Shown: in pieces, positions 54,949 to 64,000 of the stretch
How the letters are laid out: each line of letters starts with the position of its first letter
How positions within the stretch are numbered: the stretch's first letter is position 1
DNA from: Yersinia pekkanenii
GTDB lineage: Bacteria; Pseudomonadota; Gammaproteobacteria; Enterobacterales; Enterobacteriaceae
Reading direction: 5' to 3'
NCBI RefSeq assembly: GCF_001152565.1
Contig: NZ_CQAZ01000013.1
Span: 51,956-115,955 of the forward strand
DNA length: 64,000 nucleotides
Position numbers and translations under genes: made by a program
Notes under the pieces: model-generated
Told to the model about the DNA's origin: nothing
The model's database searches: none
What the model saw: only the letters and a program-made list of their open reading frames with translations

Positions 54949-56937
54949 TTAAGATTTCTGTACGAGCACGCAAATGTCATGCGCGGAACCATTCCATACC
55001 CCGAATGGTTCCGCCTGATCTGACGGCCCAAAAGGAGGCGTCCGCACCCATTCCCCCACAGGTAAATGCATTTCACACGCTTGGTCAGTGGCGTTAATCA
55101 CCACCAGCCAACGCTGAGACAACAGAATTTGTAGCTGTTTCTGGCAGCCATGTTGCCAAGCTGCATCACTCAGCACTTGCCCCTGACTATCGAACCATTG
55201 CACATTGCCATCACCTTCCTGCCACCATGTGTCCTTAATCAGCGCCGGAATTTGTTGGCGTAACCGAATAAGATCGGCGGTAAATGTCATTAATGAAAGG
55301 TCTGCACTGCCCCAGTCGAGCCAAGTGAGGATGTTGTTCTGACAATACGCATTGTTATTACCTTGCTGACTGTGACCATGTTCATCACCGGCCAGTAACA
55401 TCGGCGTTCCCTGCGAGAGTAATAAGGTGGTTAGCAATGCCCGCTGGCAAGATTTACGCCGTTGCCAGATAGCCTCGTCAGCCACCAAACCTTCACTACC
55501 AAAATTATTACTCAGATTGTTATCACTGCCATCACGGTTTTCCTCGCCGTTGATTTGATTGTGTTTTTGGTTAAAACACAGTAAATCCTGCAAGGTAAAA
55601 CCATCATGGGCGGTAATTTGATTGATACTGGCGGAGGGCAATCGCTCCCGCTGTTCGAACAGGCGGCTTGACGCTGCGAAGTGCTGGGCAAATAGCCCGC
55701 GCGGTAAGCCATCCCGCAACCAGAAACGGCGCATCGTGTCGCGATACTGGTCATTCCATTCGCTAAAACCGGTAGGGAAGTTACTCAGTTGATAGCCGCC
55801 CCAGCCGATATCCCAAGGCTCAGCAATCATCTTGCAAGCACTGAGTCGTTCATCGGCCACTAACGCGGCAAACAAGGGGGCATGCTGGTTAAAAGCCGGG
55901 GTGCGGCCCAGAACAGTCGCCAAATCAAAACGGAAACCGTCAACATGGCAACTGTCGAGCCAATGATGCAGGCAGTTGATCACCCACTGCGCCACATAAG
56001 GCTGGTTAAGGCGCAGCGCATTGCCGCAACCGGTCATGTTGTCGTACTCACCCTCGGCGTTAAGCCAGTAGTAGCTGGCGTTGTCGATACCGCGCTGACA
56101 CAAGGTTGGGCCGAAAACGTCCAATTCAGCCGAGTGGTTAAACACCACGTCGAGAATCACTTCAATACCGGCTTTGTGTAGCGCTTTGACGGCATCCCGT
56201 AGCTCTTTCAGGGGCGATATCCCTTCACGGCCGGAAGCATAATCCGGGTCAACAGCATAGGGGGCCAATACGTTGTAGCCCCAGTAATTACCCAGCCCCA
56301 TCTTCTGTAAACGAGGCTCATCGACATGGAATTGCACTGGCAGCAACTCCAGTGTCGTAATGCCCAGTGTTGTCAAATGGTGGATCATGGCGGGGTGAGC
56401 CAAACCGGCGTAGGTACCCCGCAAATCATCGGGAATATCGGGATGCAGTTTGGTTAAGCCACGCACATGGGCTTCGTAAATCACGGTATTGCCCCAAGGA
56501 ATGGCGGGCGATCTATCCTGCTGCCAGTCATATTCCTCATGCACCACAATGCATTTAGCTACCGCTGCAGCGCTGTCCCGCTGATCGGGTTGATTAACCC
56601 CGCCGTCTAAACTCGGGTCATCTCCCACTTTGTGGTCTAATGCGTGGGCGCAGGGGTCTATCAATAATTTATGTGGATTAAAACGATGCCCTTGTTGCGG
56701 GGAGAATGGCCCGCTGACCCGATAGCCATAGCGCTGACCCGGTTTTCCAGCGGGGAGATAGCCATGCCAAATATCACCACTTCGAGCCGGCAGTGGGATC
56801 CGTCGTTCTTGGTTATTGTCATCAAACAGGCACAGTTCTACCTGTTCGGCGTTGGCCGAAAACAGAGTGAAATTTACCCCAGCCCCATCAAAGTGAGCAC
56901 CAATGGGGTTCGGGGAACCTCGGGTAAGGCGGGTCAT
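54949..56937 (-). CDS. glgX: Glycogen debranching enzyme
   Basis: GH13 isoamylase-type enzyme acting on the short branches left by GlgP. N-terminal CBM48 ([25 protein letters not shown] in part), catalytic motifs [23 protein letters not shown] (nucleophile Asp), IAEPWDIG (acid/base Glu) and [11 protein letters not shown]. 662 residues. Its ATG is 4 bp after the glgB stop. Confidence 0.97.
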   Translation of the reverse strand: MTRLTRGSPNPIGAHFDGAGVNFTLFSANAEQVELCLFDDNNQERRIPLPARSGDIWHGYLPAGKPGQRYGYRVSGPFSPQQGHRFNPHKLLIDPCAHALDHKVGDDPSLDGGVNQPDQRDSAAAVAKCIVVHEEYDWQQDRSPAIPWGNTVIYEAHVRGLTKLHPDIPDDLRGTYAGLAHPAMIHHLTTLGITTLELLPVQFHVDEPRLQKMGLGNYWGYNVLAPYAVDPDYASGREGISPLKELRDAVKALHKAGIEVILDVVFNHSAELDVFGPTLCQRGIDNASYYWLNAEGEYDNMTGCGNALRLNQPYVAQWVINCLHHWLDSCHVDGFRFDLATVLGRTPAFNQHAPLFAALVADERLSACKMIAEPWDIGWGGYQLSNFPTGFSEWNDQYRDTMRRFWLRDGLPRGLFAQHFAASSRLFEQRERLPSASINQITAHDGFTLQDLLCFNQKHNQINGEENRDGSDNNLSNNFGSEGLVADEAIWQRRKSCQRALLTTLLLSQGTPMLLAGDEHGHSQQGNNNAYCQNNILTWLDWGSADLSLMTFTADLIRLRQQIPALIKDTWWQEGDGNVQWFDSQGQVLSDAAWQHGCQKQLQILLSQRWLVVINATDQACEMHLPVGEWVRTPPFGPSDQAEPFGVWNGSAHDICVLVQKS

Positions 56938-56941
56938 CCTA

Positions 56942-59122
56942 TCACTCCCGCAACAAATAAATAGTCGATAATGGCGGCAGAGTTAACAGCAATGAATGGG
57001 CGTGGTTATGACTCCCCACCTGCTGGCTATAGATACCCCCCAAATTGCCCACATTACTGCCACAATAGAATTCAGAGTCAGAATTCAGCACTTCACGATA
57101 ATGGCCACCCTGCGGGATACCTACCCGATAGTTATAACGCGGCACCGGGGTGAAATTGCTGACGGCAATCAGTTCACCACCACTGGCGTCACGGCGCAGG
57201 AAAGCAAACACTGAGTTTTCATGGTCATCAACCACCAACCATTCAAAACCGGCAGGTTGATAATCCAACTCATATAAAGGCGCATGCTGTTGATAACACT
57301 GGTTAAGGGAGCGCACCAAACGCTGCACACCGCTGTGCCAACCATTGTCATCATCCAGCAAATGCCAGTCGAGGCTGGCATCGAAATTCCATTCGCGCCC
57401 CTGAGCAAACTCGCAGCCCATAAACAGCAATTTTTTACCGGGATGCGCCCACATAAACGCGTAATAAGCTCGCAAGTTAGCAAATTTCTGCCATGCATCC
57501 CCCGGCATGCGGTCAAGCATCGAATGCTTACCGTGCACCACTTCATCGTGAGAGATAGGTAAGATAAAGTTCTCGGTATAGGCGTACAACATACCGAAAG
57601 TCATCAGATTATGGTGGTATTTGCGGTGAATCGGGTCACACTGCATATAATTCAGCGTGTCATGCATCCAGCCCATATTCCATTTATAGTGAAAACCTAA
57701 CCCACCCGCATCCGGCGGTAACGTCACCCCGGGGAAGTCGGTTGACTCTTCAGCCATGGTCACGCCGCCGGGGCGCTCAACACCGAGGGTGTGATTGGTG
57801 TAACGCAGGAAAGCTATCGCCTCCAGATTTTCCCGCCCGCCGTAATAGTTCGGCACCCACTGCCCTTCGGCACGGCTATAGTCGCGATAGATCATTGAAG
57901 CTACAGCATCGATACGCAATGCATCAATACCAAAGCGTTCCATCCAGTAAAACGCATTTCCCGCCAGATAGTTACGGACTTCATTGCGGCCATAGTTATA
58001 AATCAGGGTATTCCAATCTTGATGATAACCCTCGCGTGGATCGGCATATTCATACAGCGAAGTGCCGTCGAACTGCATTAAACCGTGCTCATCACTGGGG
58101 AAATGACCGGGAACCCAGTCAAGGATCACGTTAATCCCCGCTTCATGGAATTTGGCGACGAAATCTTTGAAATCCTGCGGCGTACCAAAACGACGGGTCG
58201 GGGCATACAACCCCAATGGCTGATATCCCCAACTGCCATCGAACGGGTGTTCGTTAATTGGCAGCAGCTCGACATGGGTAAACCCCATGTATTTGACGTA
58301 GGTGACCAGTTGATCCGCTAATTCGCCGTAACTGAGCCAAAAATTATTCTCGGTATGGCGACGCCACGAACCCAGATGCACTTCATAGATAGAAACCGGT
58401 GAACGCAGATCATTCGCTTTTTGCCGGGCAGTGGTGTTTTCCACCACCTCTGGCAATGGGCTGACCAGCGAAGCCGTCTCCGGCCGCATCTGAGCTTCGA
58501 AAGCATAAGGGTCCGCTTTTAGCCGTACCTGATTATTGCTGTCGATTATCTCAAACTTATACAACTGTCCGACCTGTACGCCGGGCAGAAATAACTCCCA
58601 GATCCCATTTTCACGCCGTAATCGCATTGGATGACGGCGACCATCCCAAAAGTTAAATTCGCCCACTACAGAAACCCGTTTGGCATTCGGCGCCCAAACA
58701 GCAAAGCTGACCCCCGGAACGCCGTCAAGGCTCATTAAATGTCCGCCCAAACGTTCATAAGGACGTAAATGGGTGCCTTCTGCCAATAACCAGCTATCAA
58801 TATCCTGCAATAGTGTGCCGAACCGGTAGGGATCGTCGATGATTTGTGGGATTTCTTGCCAGGTAACGGCTAATTGATAACGAAATGGACTTTTACGGCG
58901 AGGAAGTTTGGCAATAAAAAAACCGCGTGGGTCTTCACGGGTCAATTGAGCCATGTTGCCGCCACTTTCCGTGTCGATCAACCAGACTTCTTTGGCATCT
59001 GGCAGCAATGCGCATATCTGTAACCCCTGCGCCGTTTGGTGCATACCCAAAATAGAAAAGGGATCGGCATAGTGGCCGGAAATAATCTGATTAATCACCT
59101 GACGGTCGGGAAGTACTGGCAT
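56942..59122 (-). CDS. glgB: 1,4-alpha-glucan branching enzyme
   Basis: GH13 enzyme adding alpha-1,6 branches to glycogen. Two N-terminal CBM48-like segments, then the barrel with [44 protein letters not shown] (nucleophile Asp), [12 protein letters not shown] (acid/base Glu) and [14 protein letters not shown]. 726 residues. AGGAAG lies 5 bases before the ATG. First gene of glgBXCAP; asd, its neighbour in E. coli, is not here. Confidence 0.98.
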   Translation of the reverse strand: MPVLPDRQVINQIISGHYADPFSILGMHQTAQGLQICALLPDAKEVWLIDTESGGNMAQLTREDPRGFFIAKLPRRKSPFRYQLAVTWQEIPQIIDDPYRFGTLLQDIDSWLLAEGTHLRPYERLGGHLMSLDGVPGVSFAVWAPNAKRVSVVGEFNFWDGRRHPMRLRRENGIWELFLPGVQVGQLYKFEIIDSNNQVRLKADPYAFEAQMRPETASLVSPLPEVVENTTARQKANDLRSPVSIYEVHLGSWRRHTENNFWLSYGELADQLVTYVKYMGFTHVELLPINEHPFDGSWGYQPLGLYAPTRRFGTPQDFKDFVAKFHEAGINVILDWVPGHFPSDEHGLMQFDGTSLYEYADPREGYHQDWNTLIYNYGRNEVRNYLAGNAFYWMERFGIDALRIDAVASMIYRDYSRAEGQWVPNYYGGRENLEAIAFLRYTNHTLGVERPGGVTMAEESTDFPGVTLPPDAGGLGFHYKWNMGWMHDTLNYMQCDPIHRKYHHNLMTFGMLYAYTENFILPISHDEVVHGKHSMLDRMPGDAWQKFANLRAYYAFMWAHPGKKLLFMGCEFAQGREWNFDASLDWHLLDDDNGWHSGVQRLVRSLNQCYQQHAPLYELDYQPAGFEWLVVDDHENSVFAFLRRDASGGELIAVSNFTPVPRYNYRVGIPQGGHYREVLNSDSEFYCGSNVGNLGGIYSQQVGSHNHAHSLLLTLPPLSTIYLLRE

Positions 59123-59529
59123 GATTTCTTCCTATGATTAACGGCATGATTTTGGGCCAATTTCTTAATAATTAAGCCGAGATGGCCCTTTTCATCATGC
59201 AATCCATTTAGCGTTTAAAGCGTGACTAGGGTCAATGATTAACCAATTAATTGATTTAATGCTCTAAATACACTTTTTCTGGCCATGAAACCCCATCAGC
59301 TAATTTTTCTTATCCAAACTATAAGCATAGTCAAAGGGGCTAAAAAATTGCCTTACTGCTAATGAAATTTTTTCTGACGGGGAGCGACGGGTAAAATGTC
59401 TAAAACAGAGGGCTGACCTGACGTTTGCCATTATCGGGCCTATCTTGCTTAAAAGAGGTGGCAGTTAAAATTTTCTGCGGCAGATTGTGGTTACAATAGC
59501 GGTAAGAATGAATATTCGTGGTTATCAAT
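59123..59529. promoter_or_regulatory. glgB-btsS divergent intergenic region
   Basis: 407 bp, AT-rich, no supported ORF. Should contain the glg operon promoter and that of the sensor kinase. TGTGGTTACAAT at about 59486 looks like an extended -10 for the kinase, but no clear -35 precedes it. Confidence 0.35.
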
Positions 59530-61224
59530 ATGGGCATCAGCCAAGCCGAACTAATTTTTTCCCTGCTGCAACAGATGTGTGTGTATCTGGTTATTGCCTA
59601 TCTGCTCAGTAAAACACCGCTGTTTATCCCATTAATGCAAGTGACCATCCGCTTACCCCACAAACTGGTGTGCTATCTCACGTTTTCCATGTTTTGTATC
59701 ATGGGCACCTACTTTGGTTTGCATATTGATGACTCCATCGCCAATACCCGGGCTATCGGGGCGGTGTTGGGGGGCATGCTGGGTGGGCCATCAGTCGGTT
59801 TTCTGGTGGGGCTGACCGGTGGATTGCACCGTTACTCCATGGGTGGGATGACCGCCACCGCCTGTATGTTGTCTACCGTGGCTGAAGGGCTATTAGGTGG
59901 CTTCCTCCACAGCTATCTGATCCGTAAAAACCGCCTCGACCTGTTATTTCAGCCACTGGTTGTTGCCACCATTACCCTGGTCGCTGAAGTCCTGCAAATG
60001 CTGATTATTTTGGCCGTCGCCCGCCCGTGGCACGAAGCTGTCGAACTGGTGGGGAATATTGCGCTGCCGATGATGATCACCAATACCATTGGTGCCGCCA
60101 TGTTTATGCGGATCTTATTAGATAGGCGGGCTATTTTCGAGAAATACACCACGGCATTCTCAGCCAAAGCCTTACAAATTGCCGCGCGGGCGGAAGGGCA
60201 GCTACGCTATGGTTTTGACCAGAAAAACAGTATGCGGGTGGCGCGAATTTTGTATGAGGAACTGGGTGTTGGCGCAGTGGCAATTACTGATCGCGAAAAG
60301 CTTCTGGCATTTATCGGCACCGGTTCTGACCACCATGTGGTGGGGAACGCCATTACCTCAGACCATACCCACCGAGCGATTGAGCTGAATCAGGTGGTCT
60401 ATGCCGATGGCAATGCCGTACCTTATACCTGTTCTATTTCACCCACCTGCAAGCTGGGCTCCACGCTGGTGATCCCATTACGTGGCGAAGAACATCGGGT
60501 GATTGGTAGCATTAAGCTGTATGAACCGAAAAGTAAATTATTCTCCAGTATCAACCGCTCATTGGGTGAAGGTATTGCTCACTTGTTATCGGCCCAGATA
60601 CTGGCCGGTGAATTTGAGCAACAAAAACAGCTACTGGCGCAATCCGAAATCAAACTATTGCACGCGCAGGTCAATCCTCATTTTCTATTTAATGCACTCA
60701 ATACCTTGTCGGTGGTTATCCGTCGTGACCCGGACCATGCCCGTAAGCTGGTGCTCTCTCTGTCGACATTTTTCCGTAAAAACCTCAAACGCAGCCACGA
60801 TATCGTCACGTTAAGTGATGAAATTGAACATGTTAAGGCGTATCTGGAAATAGAAAAGGCGCGCTTTGCTGATCGTCTGAGTGTCGAAATCTCATTACCG
60901 GATGAACTGATGGAGGCTCGATTACCGGCATTTTCCCTGCAACCGGTGGTCGAAAACGCGATTAAGCACGGAACATCACAGATGTTCAGTAATGGGCGGG
61001 TCACATTGCACGGTAAGCTGGAGGACAATACGTTGATACTGGCAGTGGAAGATAACGCCGGATTATATCAACCACGCCCCAATGGCGATGGATTAGGCAT
61101 GAATCTGGTGGATCGGCGGATTAAAGTTCGCTATGGCAGCCAATATGGGGTGACGGTAATTAGCGAGATGGAGAATTTCACCCGGATTATTATTAAATTA
61201 CCGTTTATTACAGCGAGTGAATGA
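59530..61224 (+). CDS. btsS: BtsS (YehU)-like LytS-family sensor histidine kinase
   Basis: Very similar, from memory, to E. coli BtsS, the pyruvate sensor: LLQQMCVYLVIAYLLSKTPLFIPLMQVT (in part), CIMGTYFGLHIDDSIANTRAIGAV (in part). Membrane domain 5TM-5TMR_LYT (about 1-200), GAF-type region (about 215-355), His-kinase domain with phosphorylatable His384 in AQVNPHFLFNALNTL, N-box VVENAIKHG and GLGMNLVDRR. ATG at 59530 gives a length (564) close to E. coli; a GTG at 59518 is possible. No btsR-like LytTR regulator follows. Confidence 0.9.
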   Translation: MGISQAELIFSLLQQMCVYLVIAYLLSKTPLFIPLMQVTIRLPHKLVCYLTFSMFCIMGTYFGLHIDDSIANTRAIGAVLGGMLGGPSVGFLVGLTGGLHRYSMGGMTATACMLSTVAEGLLGGFLHSYLIRKNRLDLLFQPLVVATITLVAEVLQMLIILAVARPWHEAVELVGNIALPMMITNTIGAAMFMRILLDRRAIFEKYTTAFSAKALQIAARAEGQLRYGFDQKNSMRVARILYEELGVGAVAITDREKLLAFIGTGSDHHVVGNAITSDHTHRAIELNQVVYADGNAVPYTCSISPTCKLGSTLVIPLRGEEHRVIGSIKLYEPKSKLFSSINRSLGEGIAHLLSAQILAGEFEQQKQLLAQSEIKLLHAQVNPHFLFNALNTLSVVIRRDPDHARKLVLSLSTFFRKNLKRSHDIVTLSDEIEHVKAYLEIEKARFADRLSVEISLPDELMEARLPAFSLQPVVENAIKHGTSQMFSNGRVTLHGKLEDNTLILAVEDNAGLYQPRPNGDGLGMNLVDRRIKVRYGSQYGVTVISEMENFTRIIIKLPFITASE

Positions 61225-61227
61225 ACC

Positions 61228-61580
61228 ACTCAAACCAATAGAATGATGCGATCAGCCGAAGCAATGGTTGAAGGCCGATGAGCAATGATCACTCGGGTTA
61301 TAGCCAGTGCAGCAATACTGGTATTGATATAGGCTTCATTTGCTAAATCCAAATGACCAGTCGCTTCATCCATAAATAGCAGGCTGGGGCGACGATACAG
61401 GGCGCGTGCAATCAATAAGCGCTGCTTCTACCCTCCGGATACACTGCCCACACACTCAACATCCCCCAGATGAGGGTTTAAGCCCTTGCCAATCGGCTGC
61501 TTCACGAGCCGGGAGCGTTTAACCCGGTCTAATATCTGTTGTGTGTAGTAGGCCGCATCCATCTCCGACTAAACAATTTT
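61228..61580 (-). pseudogene. Remnant of a toxin/bacteriocin-type ABC exporter (ATPase part)
   Basis: Minus-strand translation gives ...LVKQPIGKGLNPHLGDVECVGSVSGG, an in-frame TAG, then KQRLLIARALYRRPSLLFMDEATGHLDLANEAY (in part) and ITRVIIAHRPSTIASADRIILL. This is the signature, Walker B (LLFMDEATGHLD) and H-loop of CvaB/RaxB-type exporters; the TAG at about 61429 replaces the expected Gln of SGGQKQR. The Walker A and membrane domains are missing and the C-terminus is short. Clearly non-functional; left boundary approximate. Confidence 0.8.
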
Positions 61581-61674
61581 ATTGGTTACCTAAAAAACGG
61601 CAGCGCAATCTTTACCTATTCCGCTCTGTTAATGCGACAGTATCCCTCCATACACTTGGCTCCTATTATTTATA
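61581..61674. other. Gap between exporter remnant and response regulator gene
   Basis: 94 bp with no recognisable feature; base composition shifts from average to AT-rich here. Confidence 0.4.
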
Positions 61675-62211
61675 TTAAAGCTTAGGAATATTTTTCTTCA
61701 AAAGTTTTCGTTGTAACGTGCGTCGATGTAAATTGAGTGCTCTTGCTGAAGCAGATATATTGCCAAAATGGTCGTCCATAACTTTATTTATATATTCCCA
61801 TTCTATTTGTTCTAAAGAAGGGTAGGAGAATAAACTATCTTTATCATTTTTTAAACTTGTAATTTCGTTGCGAAGATTAAATAAAATATTATCAGCACTT
61901 ACCGGTTTTTGCAGAAGATTATCAGCACCTTTTTTTAGAGCAATGATGGCTGAAGTGATACTGGAATAATTGGTAAGGATTAATATCTTGGATAATGGAT
62001 TTAGATATCTTAATATTGGAATCCATGTTAACCCAGAATCATCTTTCAACTTTAGATCTATCACAATATAATCATGATAAGTAGACTCAGCCATTATAAC
62101 GGCCTGCGCTCCTGAACTTGCTACATTAACAAATAAATCTTTTCTCATTAGTATTGTTGAAAGTGTACTTGTAAACACATCATCATCATCTAAAATTAAG
62201 ATCTTTTCCAT
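61675..62211 (-). CDS. RegA/ActR/PrrA-family response regulator
   Basis: 178 residues: receiver domain with DDDD at 8-11, phospho-acceptor Asp52 (IVIDLKLKDDSG), conserved Thr/Lys regions (ILTNYSS, LLQKPVS), and a short Fis-type HTH at the C-terminus (ISASARALNLHRRTLQRKL, about 150-170), the hallmark of redox regulators of the RegA group. MEKILILDDDD is the start; its ATG shares one base with the kinase stop (TAATG). Far more AT-rich than neighbouring genes, with many AAA/TTT codons. Target genes unknown. Confidence 0.85.
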   Translation of the reverse strand: MEKILILDDDDVFTSTLSTILMRKDLFVNVASSGAQAVIMAESTYHDYIVIDLKLKDDSGLTWIPILRYLNPLSKILILTNYSSITSAIIALKKGADNLLQKPVSADNILFNLRNEITSLKNDKDSLFSYPSLEQIEWEYINKVMDDHFGNISASARALNLHRRTLQRKLLKKNIPKL

Positions 62212-63464
62212 TATAAACCCCTCATCCTTACGGTGGCTACTGTACCAGCATAATCTGAGCATAATATTATTTCTGCTCCAATTCTGACCGCATTAGAAAA
62301 TGCTAACACCAGACCGATGCCATGTCCGGATGTCGTGCTTTTTACCGGTTTTTTTCCTAATGAATCGATTAAATCACTTGGTATACCACATCCGTTATCC
62401 GTTATTCTTATCATTGCGTAACCATTTTCAACCTGACAACTACAATGAATAAAACCATTATCACTGGAAATGGCCGAATTAGCATTTTCAAGCAAGTTAA
62501 TAATAATTGTATGAAGAACCCCTGCATTTTTAATGTATATACAGACATCAGGCAATAGATAAGTTACTTTTTTATTAGACTTAACTTCAAATGAATCAAA
62601 TACATTTCTAAGCCATGTGCATAAATTAATAACCTCCTCATTTTCAAATTCACTAAATCCTAATGAAAGCGACATTTTAGTGAGTTCTCGTGTACATTCT
62701 TTGGTTTTTTTCAATGCTAAACTTAAATACTCATCAAAATATTTACCGCATCTTTCCTCAGGTTTAAATAATTTAATTTCCTCTAAAGCCAGAACGGCTG
62801 TTGATATTGGTTTCGATATATTATGAGCTGAAGAACTCGCTTGCAACGCCAAAGAGAATATTATATCTGACTGTTTTTGATACTCTATTGAACGTATTAA
62901 ATTATTGCTGCACTCAATTGATGCATCATTCATTTTTTTTACAAAAAAAATGATAATGAATGTAGACATTAAAAAACTTACCCGCGGAGAATAGTACTCT
63001 AAACTTTTAGCACTATGGATAGTATTAAGATGACTTGAGAATGTAAACTTAGATGACACGTAAAATAAAATTACTGAGTAAATCACTATGAATATGAGGT
63101 TTTTATTACATAGGATCGTAAATGCAACGATTAACCCTGGAAGATAAAATGAGACACTTGATATTTCACCATGAAAATTTAGCCTCTCCCAAAGAGTAAA
63201 TAAAAGCAAATCAATACACAGTTGAACGACAAGCTCTCTTTCCTTTAGTGGTGTAGAAAGCCTTAGTCTATATAGTGTGACAGCAATACTCATTAGCAAT
63301 AAAAACAATACGAAAATGATGGATATTACACATGCATATTCTTGATTTAATATATCTTTAAATACAAAAACACTTAAAAAAAGTTGACTCAATATTGCAA
63401 AAAACCTAGACCATAAAATATATGTTACTTTTTGATACTGCGGAAGCGCTTGTAATATTTTCAT
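62211..63464 (-). CDS. RegB/PrrB-like sensor histidine kinase
   Basis: 417 residues. About six membrane segments (residues 18-175), then the kinase core: H-box SSSAHNISKPISTAV with His214, a cysteine at 257 in KKTKECTRELTKM at a spacing (43) close to the redox Cys of RegB (40, from memory), N-box INLLENANSAI, G1 DNGCGIP (357-362) and G2 GHGIGLVLA. The quinone-binding GG-x-NPF loop of RegB is not recognisable; NFHGEISSVSF stands there instead. AT-rich like its partner. Family by layout and by the paired RegA-type regulator; signal unknown. Confidence 0.78.
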   Translation of the reverse strand: MKILQALPQYQKVTYILWSRFFAILSQLFLSVFVFKDILNQEYACVISIIFVLFLLLMSIAVTLYRLRLSTPLKERELVVQLCIDLLLFTLWERLNFHGEISSVSFYLPGLIVAFTILCNKNLIFIVIYSVILFYVSSKFTFSSHLNTIHSAKSLEYYSPRVSFLMSTFIIIFFVKKMNDASIECSNNLIRSIEYQKQSDIIFSLALQASSSAHNISKPISTAVLALEEIKLFKPEERCGKYFDEYLSLALKKTKECTRELTKMSLSLGFSEFENEEVINLCTWLRNVFDSFEVKSNKKVTYLLPDVCIYIKNAGVLHTIIINLLENANSAISSDNGFIHCSCQVENGYAMIRITDNGCGIPSDLIDSLGKKPVKSTTSGHGIGLVLAFSNAVRIGAEIILCSDYAGTVATVRMRGL

Positions 63465-64000
63465 TTAATCAGCCAAAACAATATCAAAAAAATATCAAAA
63501 ACAAAACATACATTACGACATAGGTTAGATCAATATAAAATATTAAATTTATTTAAAATTAGTTTAATATTGGTTTAAAAATATAATTAATGCCATTTAA
63601 CTGGCTACATCACATTGATAGAATAAGGCCAGCCATCATCTCTCCAAAATCACGAAGGCTCAGTACATAAGCCAGAGACCAGATAACACATTAACTAATA
63701 ATATCAATATGATAGTGTGGAACTTTGAATAATCCTCGAATCACGGATATGGCTATCATCATGATAAAAAAGGATGTTGCCCGATAACCGTTTAATGTGA
63801 CACCACCTATTTATGCAGCATTGATGATATATTTCAGGATTGATTGACGTTGATAACACAGCTTCAGCTATTCATGTACCAACGCCCTTTAATTATTTAA
63901 AAACACCTAACACATATTAATTAATAATGGAATCGATAATATTACCTTTGTGGTGTGACATAATGTCTCACTTCATGAGATGTATTCATAATAGTATAAC
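63465..64000. other. AT-rich non-coding right end
   Basis: 536 bp with no ORF I would support on either strand, upstream of the RegBA-like kinase gene. Must include its promoter. Composition matches the foreign-looking kinase/regulator genes rather than the core genes. Confidence 0.4.

Noticed and set aside
54939..55076. Long N-terminal extension of GlgC
   Set aside because: 46 extra codons overlap the end of glgX; the family start with GGAG upstream is at 54938.
61230..61415. Stand-alone 61-residue ATPase-like gene
   Set aside because: It is the tail of a broken exporter ATPase, cut by a TAG in the signature motif.

Overview
The window is a stretch of enterobacterial core chromosome, most likely from a Yersinia species. 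The basis is gene order plus protein likeness recalled from memory (NirBDC-CysG, TrpS-Gph-Rpe-Dam-DamX-AroB-AroK, HofQPONM, MrcA, IgaA, OmpR/EnvZ, Feo, Mal, Glp and Glg proteins all look like close relatives of the E. coli ones), together with six ERIC-type intergenic repeats, which are abundant in yersiniae. No database search was possible and the species is not claimed.

Layout. 1-4573: end of nirB, then nirD, nirC and cysG (nitrite reduction and its siroheme cofactor). 4625-11035 (minus strand): aroK-aroB-damX-dam-rpe-gph-trpS, with an ERIC element inside it. 11383-15143 (minus): hofMNOPQ, the type IV pilus-assembly/DNA-uptake-like operon, divergent from mrcA (PBP1a). 17926-30461: nudE, igaA, yrfG, hslR, hslO, pckA, envZ-ompR, greB and tex. 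31031-33988: feoABC, after a 569-bp non-coding leader. 34054-36975: a small YdgH/BhsA-like secreted protein, bioH, gntX and nfuA. 36976-37436: two nearly identical ERIC copies, a palindromic mini-element and a terminator. 37437-44981: malQ-malP divergent from malT. 45147-49538: glpE-glpG-glpR and then glpD in the same direction, with a 738-bp structured non-coding block between glpR and glpD. 49727-59122 (minus): the glycogen operon glgBXCAP. 59530-61224: an orphan BtsS/LytS-type sensor kinase. 61228-61580: a decayed toxin-type ABC exporter fragment. 61675-63464 (minus): a strongly AT-rich RegB/RegA-like two-component pair, followed by about 540 bp of AT-rich non-coding DNA.

Functional links. 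Maltodextrin and glycogen metabolism sit side by side: MalT with MalP/MalQ handles imported maltodextrins, and GlgBXCAP builds and mobilises glycogen. glpEGR and glpD belong to glycerol-3-phosphate use. ompR-envZ, igaA, feo and tex are regulatory or homeostatic genes.

The least ordinary parts are non-coding. (1) The glpR-glpD block (47297-47856) has near-terminal inverted repeats and two divergently oriented modules that share a hairpin loop (ATGGAC) and a distal GC-rich hairpin at almost equal spacing. (2) A roughly 110-bp palindromic repeat occurs at 2972-3095 and 37261-37370 in opposite orientations, with two compensatory base-pair changes in its stem. (3) ERIC elements lie against start or stop codons and inside operons. 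At the right end, the AT-rich RegBA-like system beside a broken exporter is the best candidate for laterally acquired DNA. By comparison with E. coli order from memory, greB and glpEGR appear inverted, gntT is absent between nfuA and malQ, and asd is absent next to glgB.
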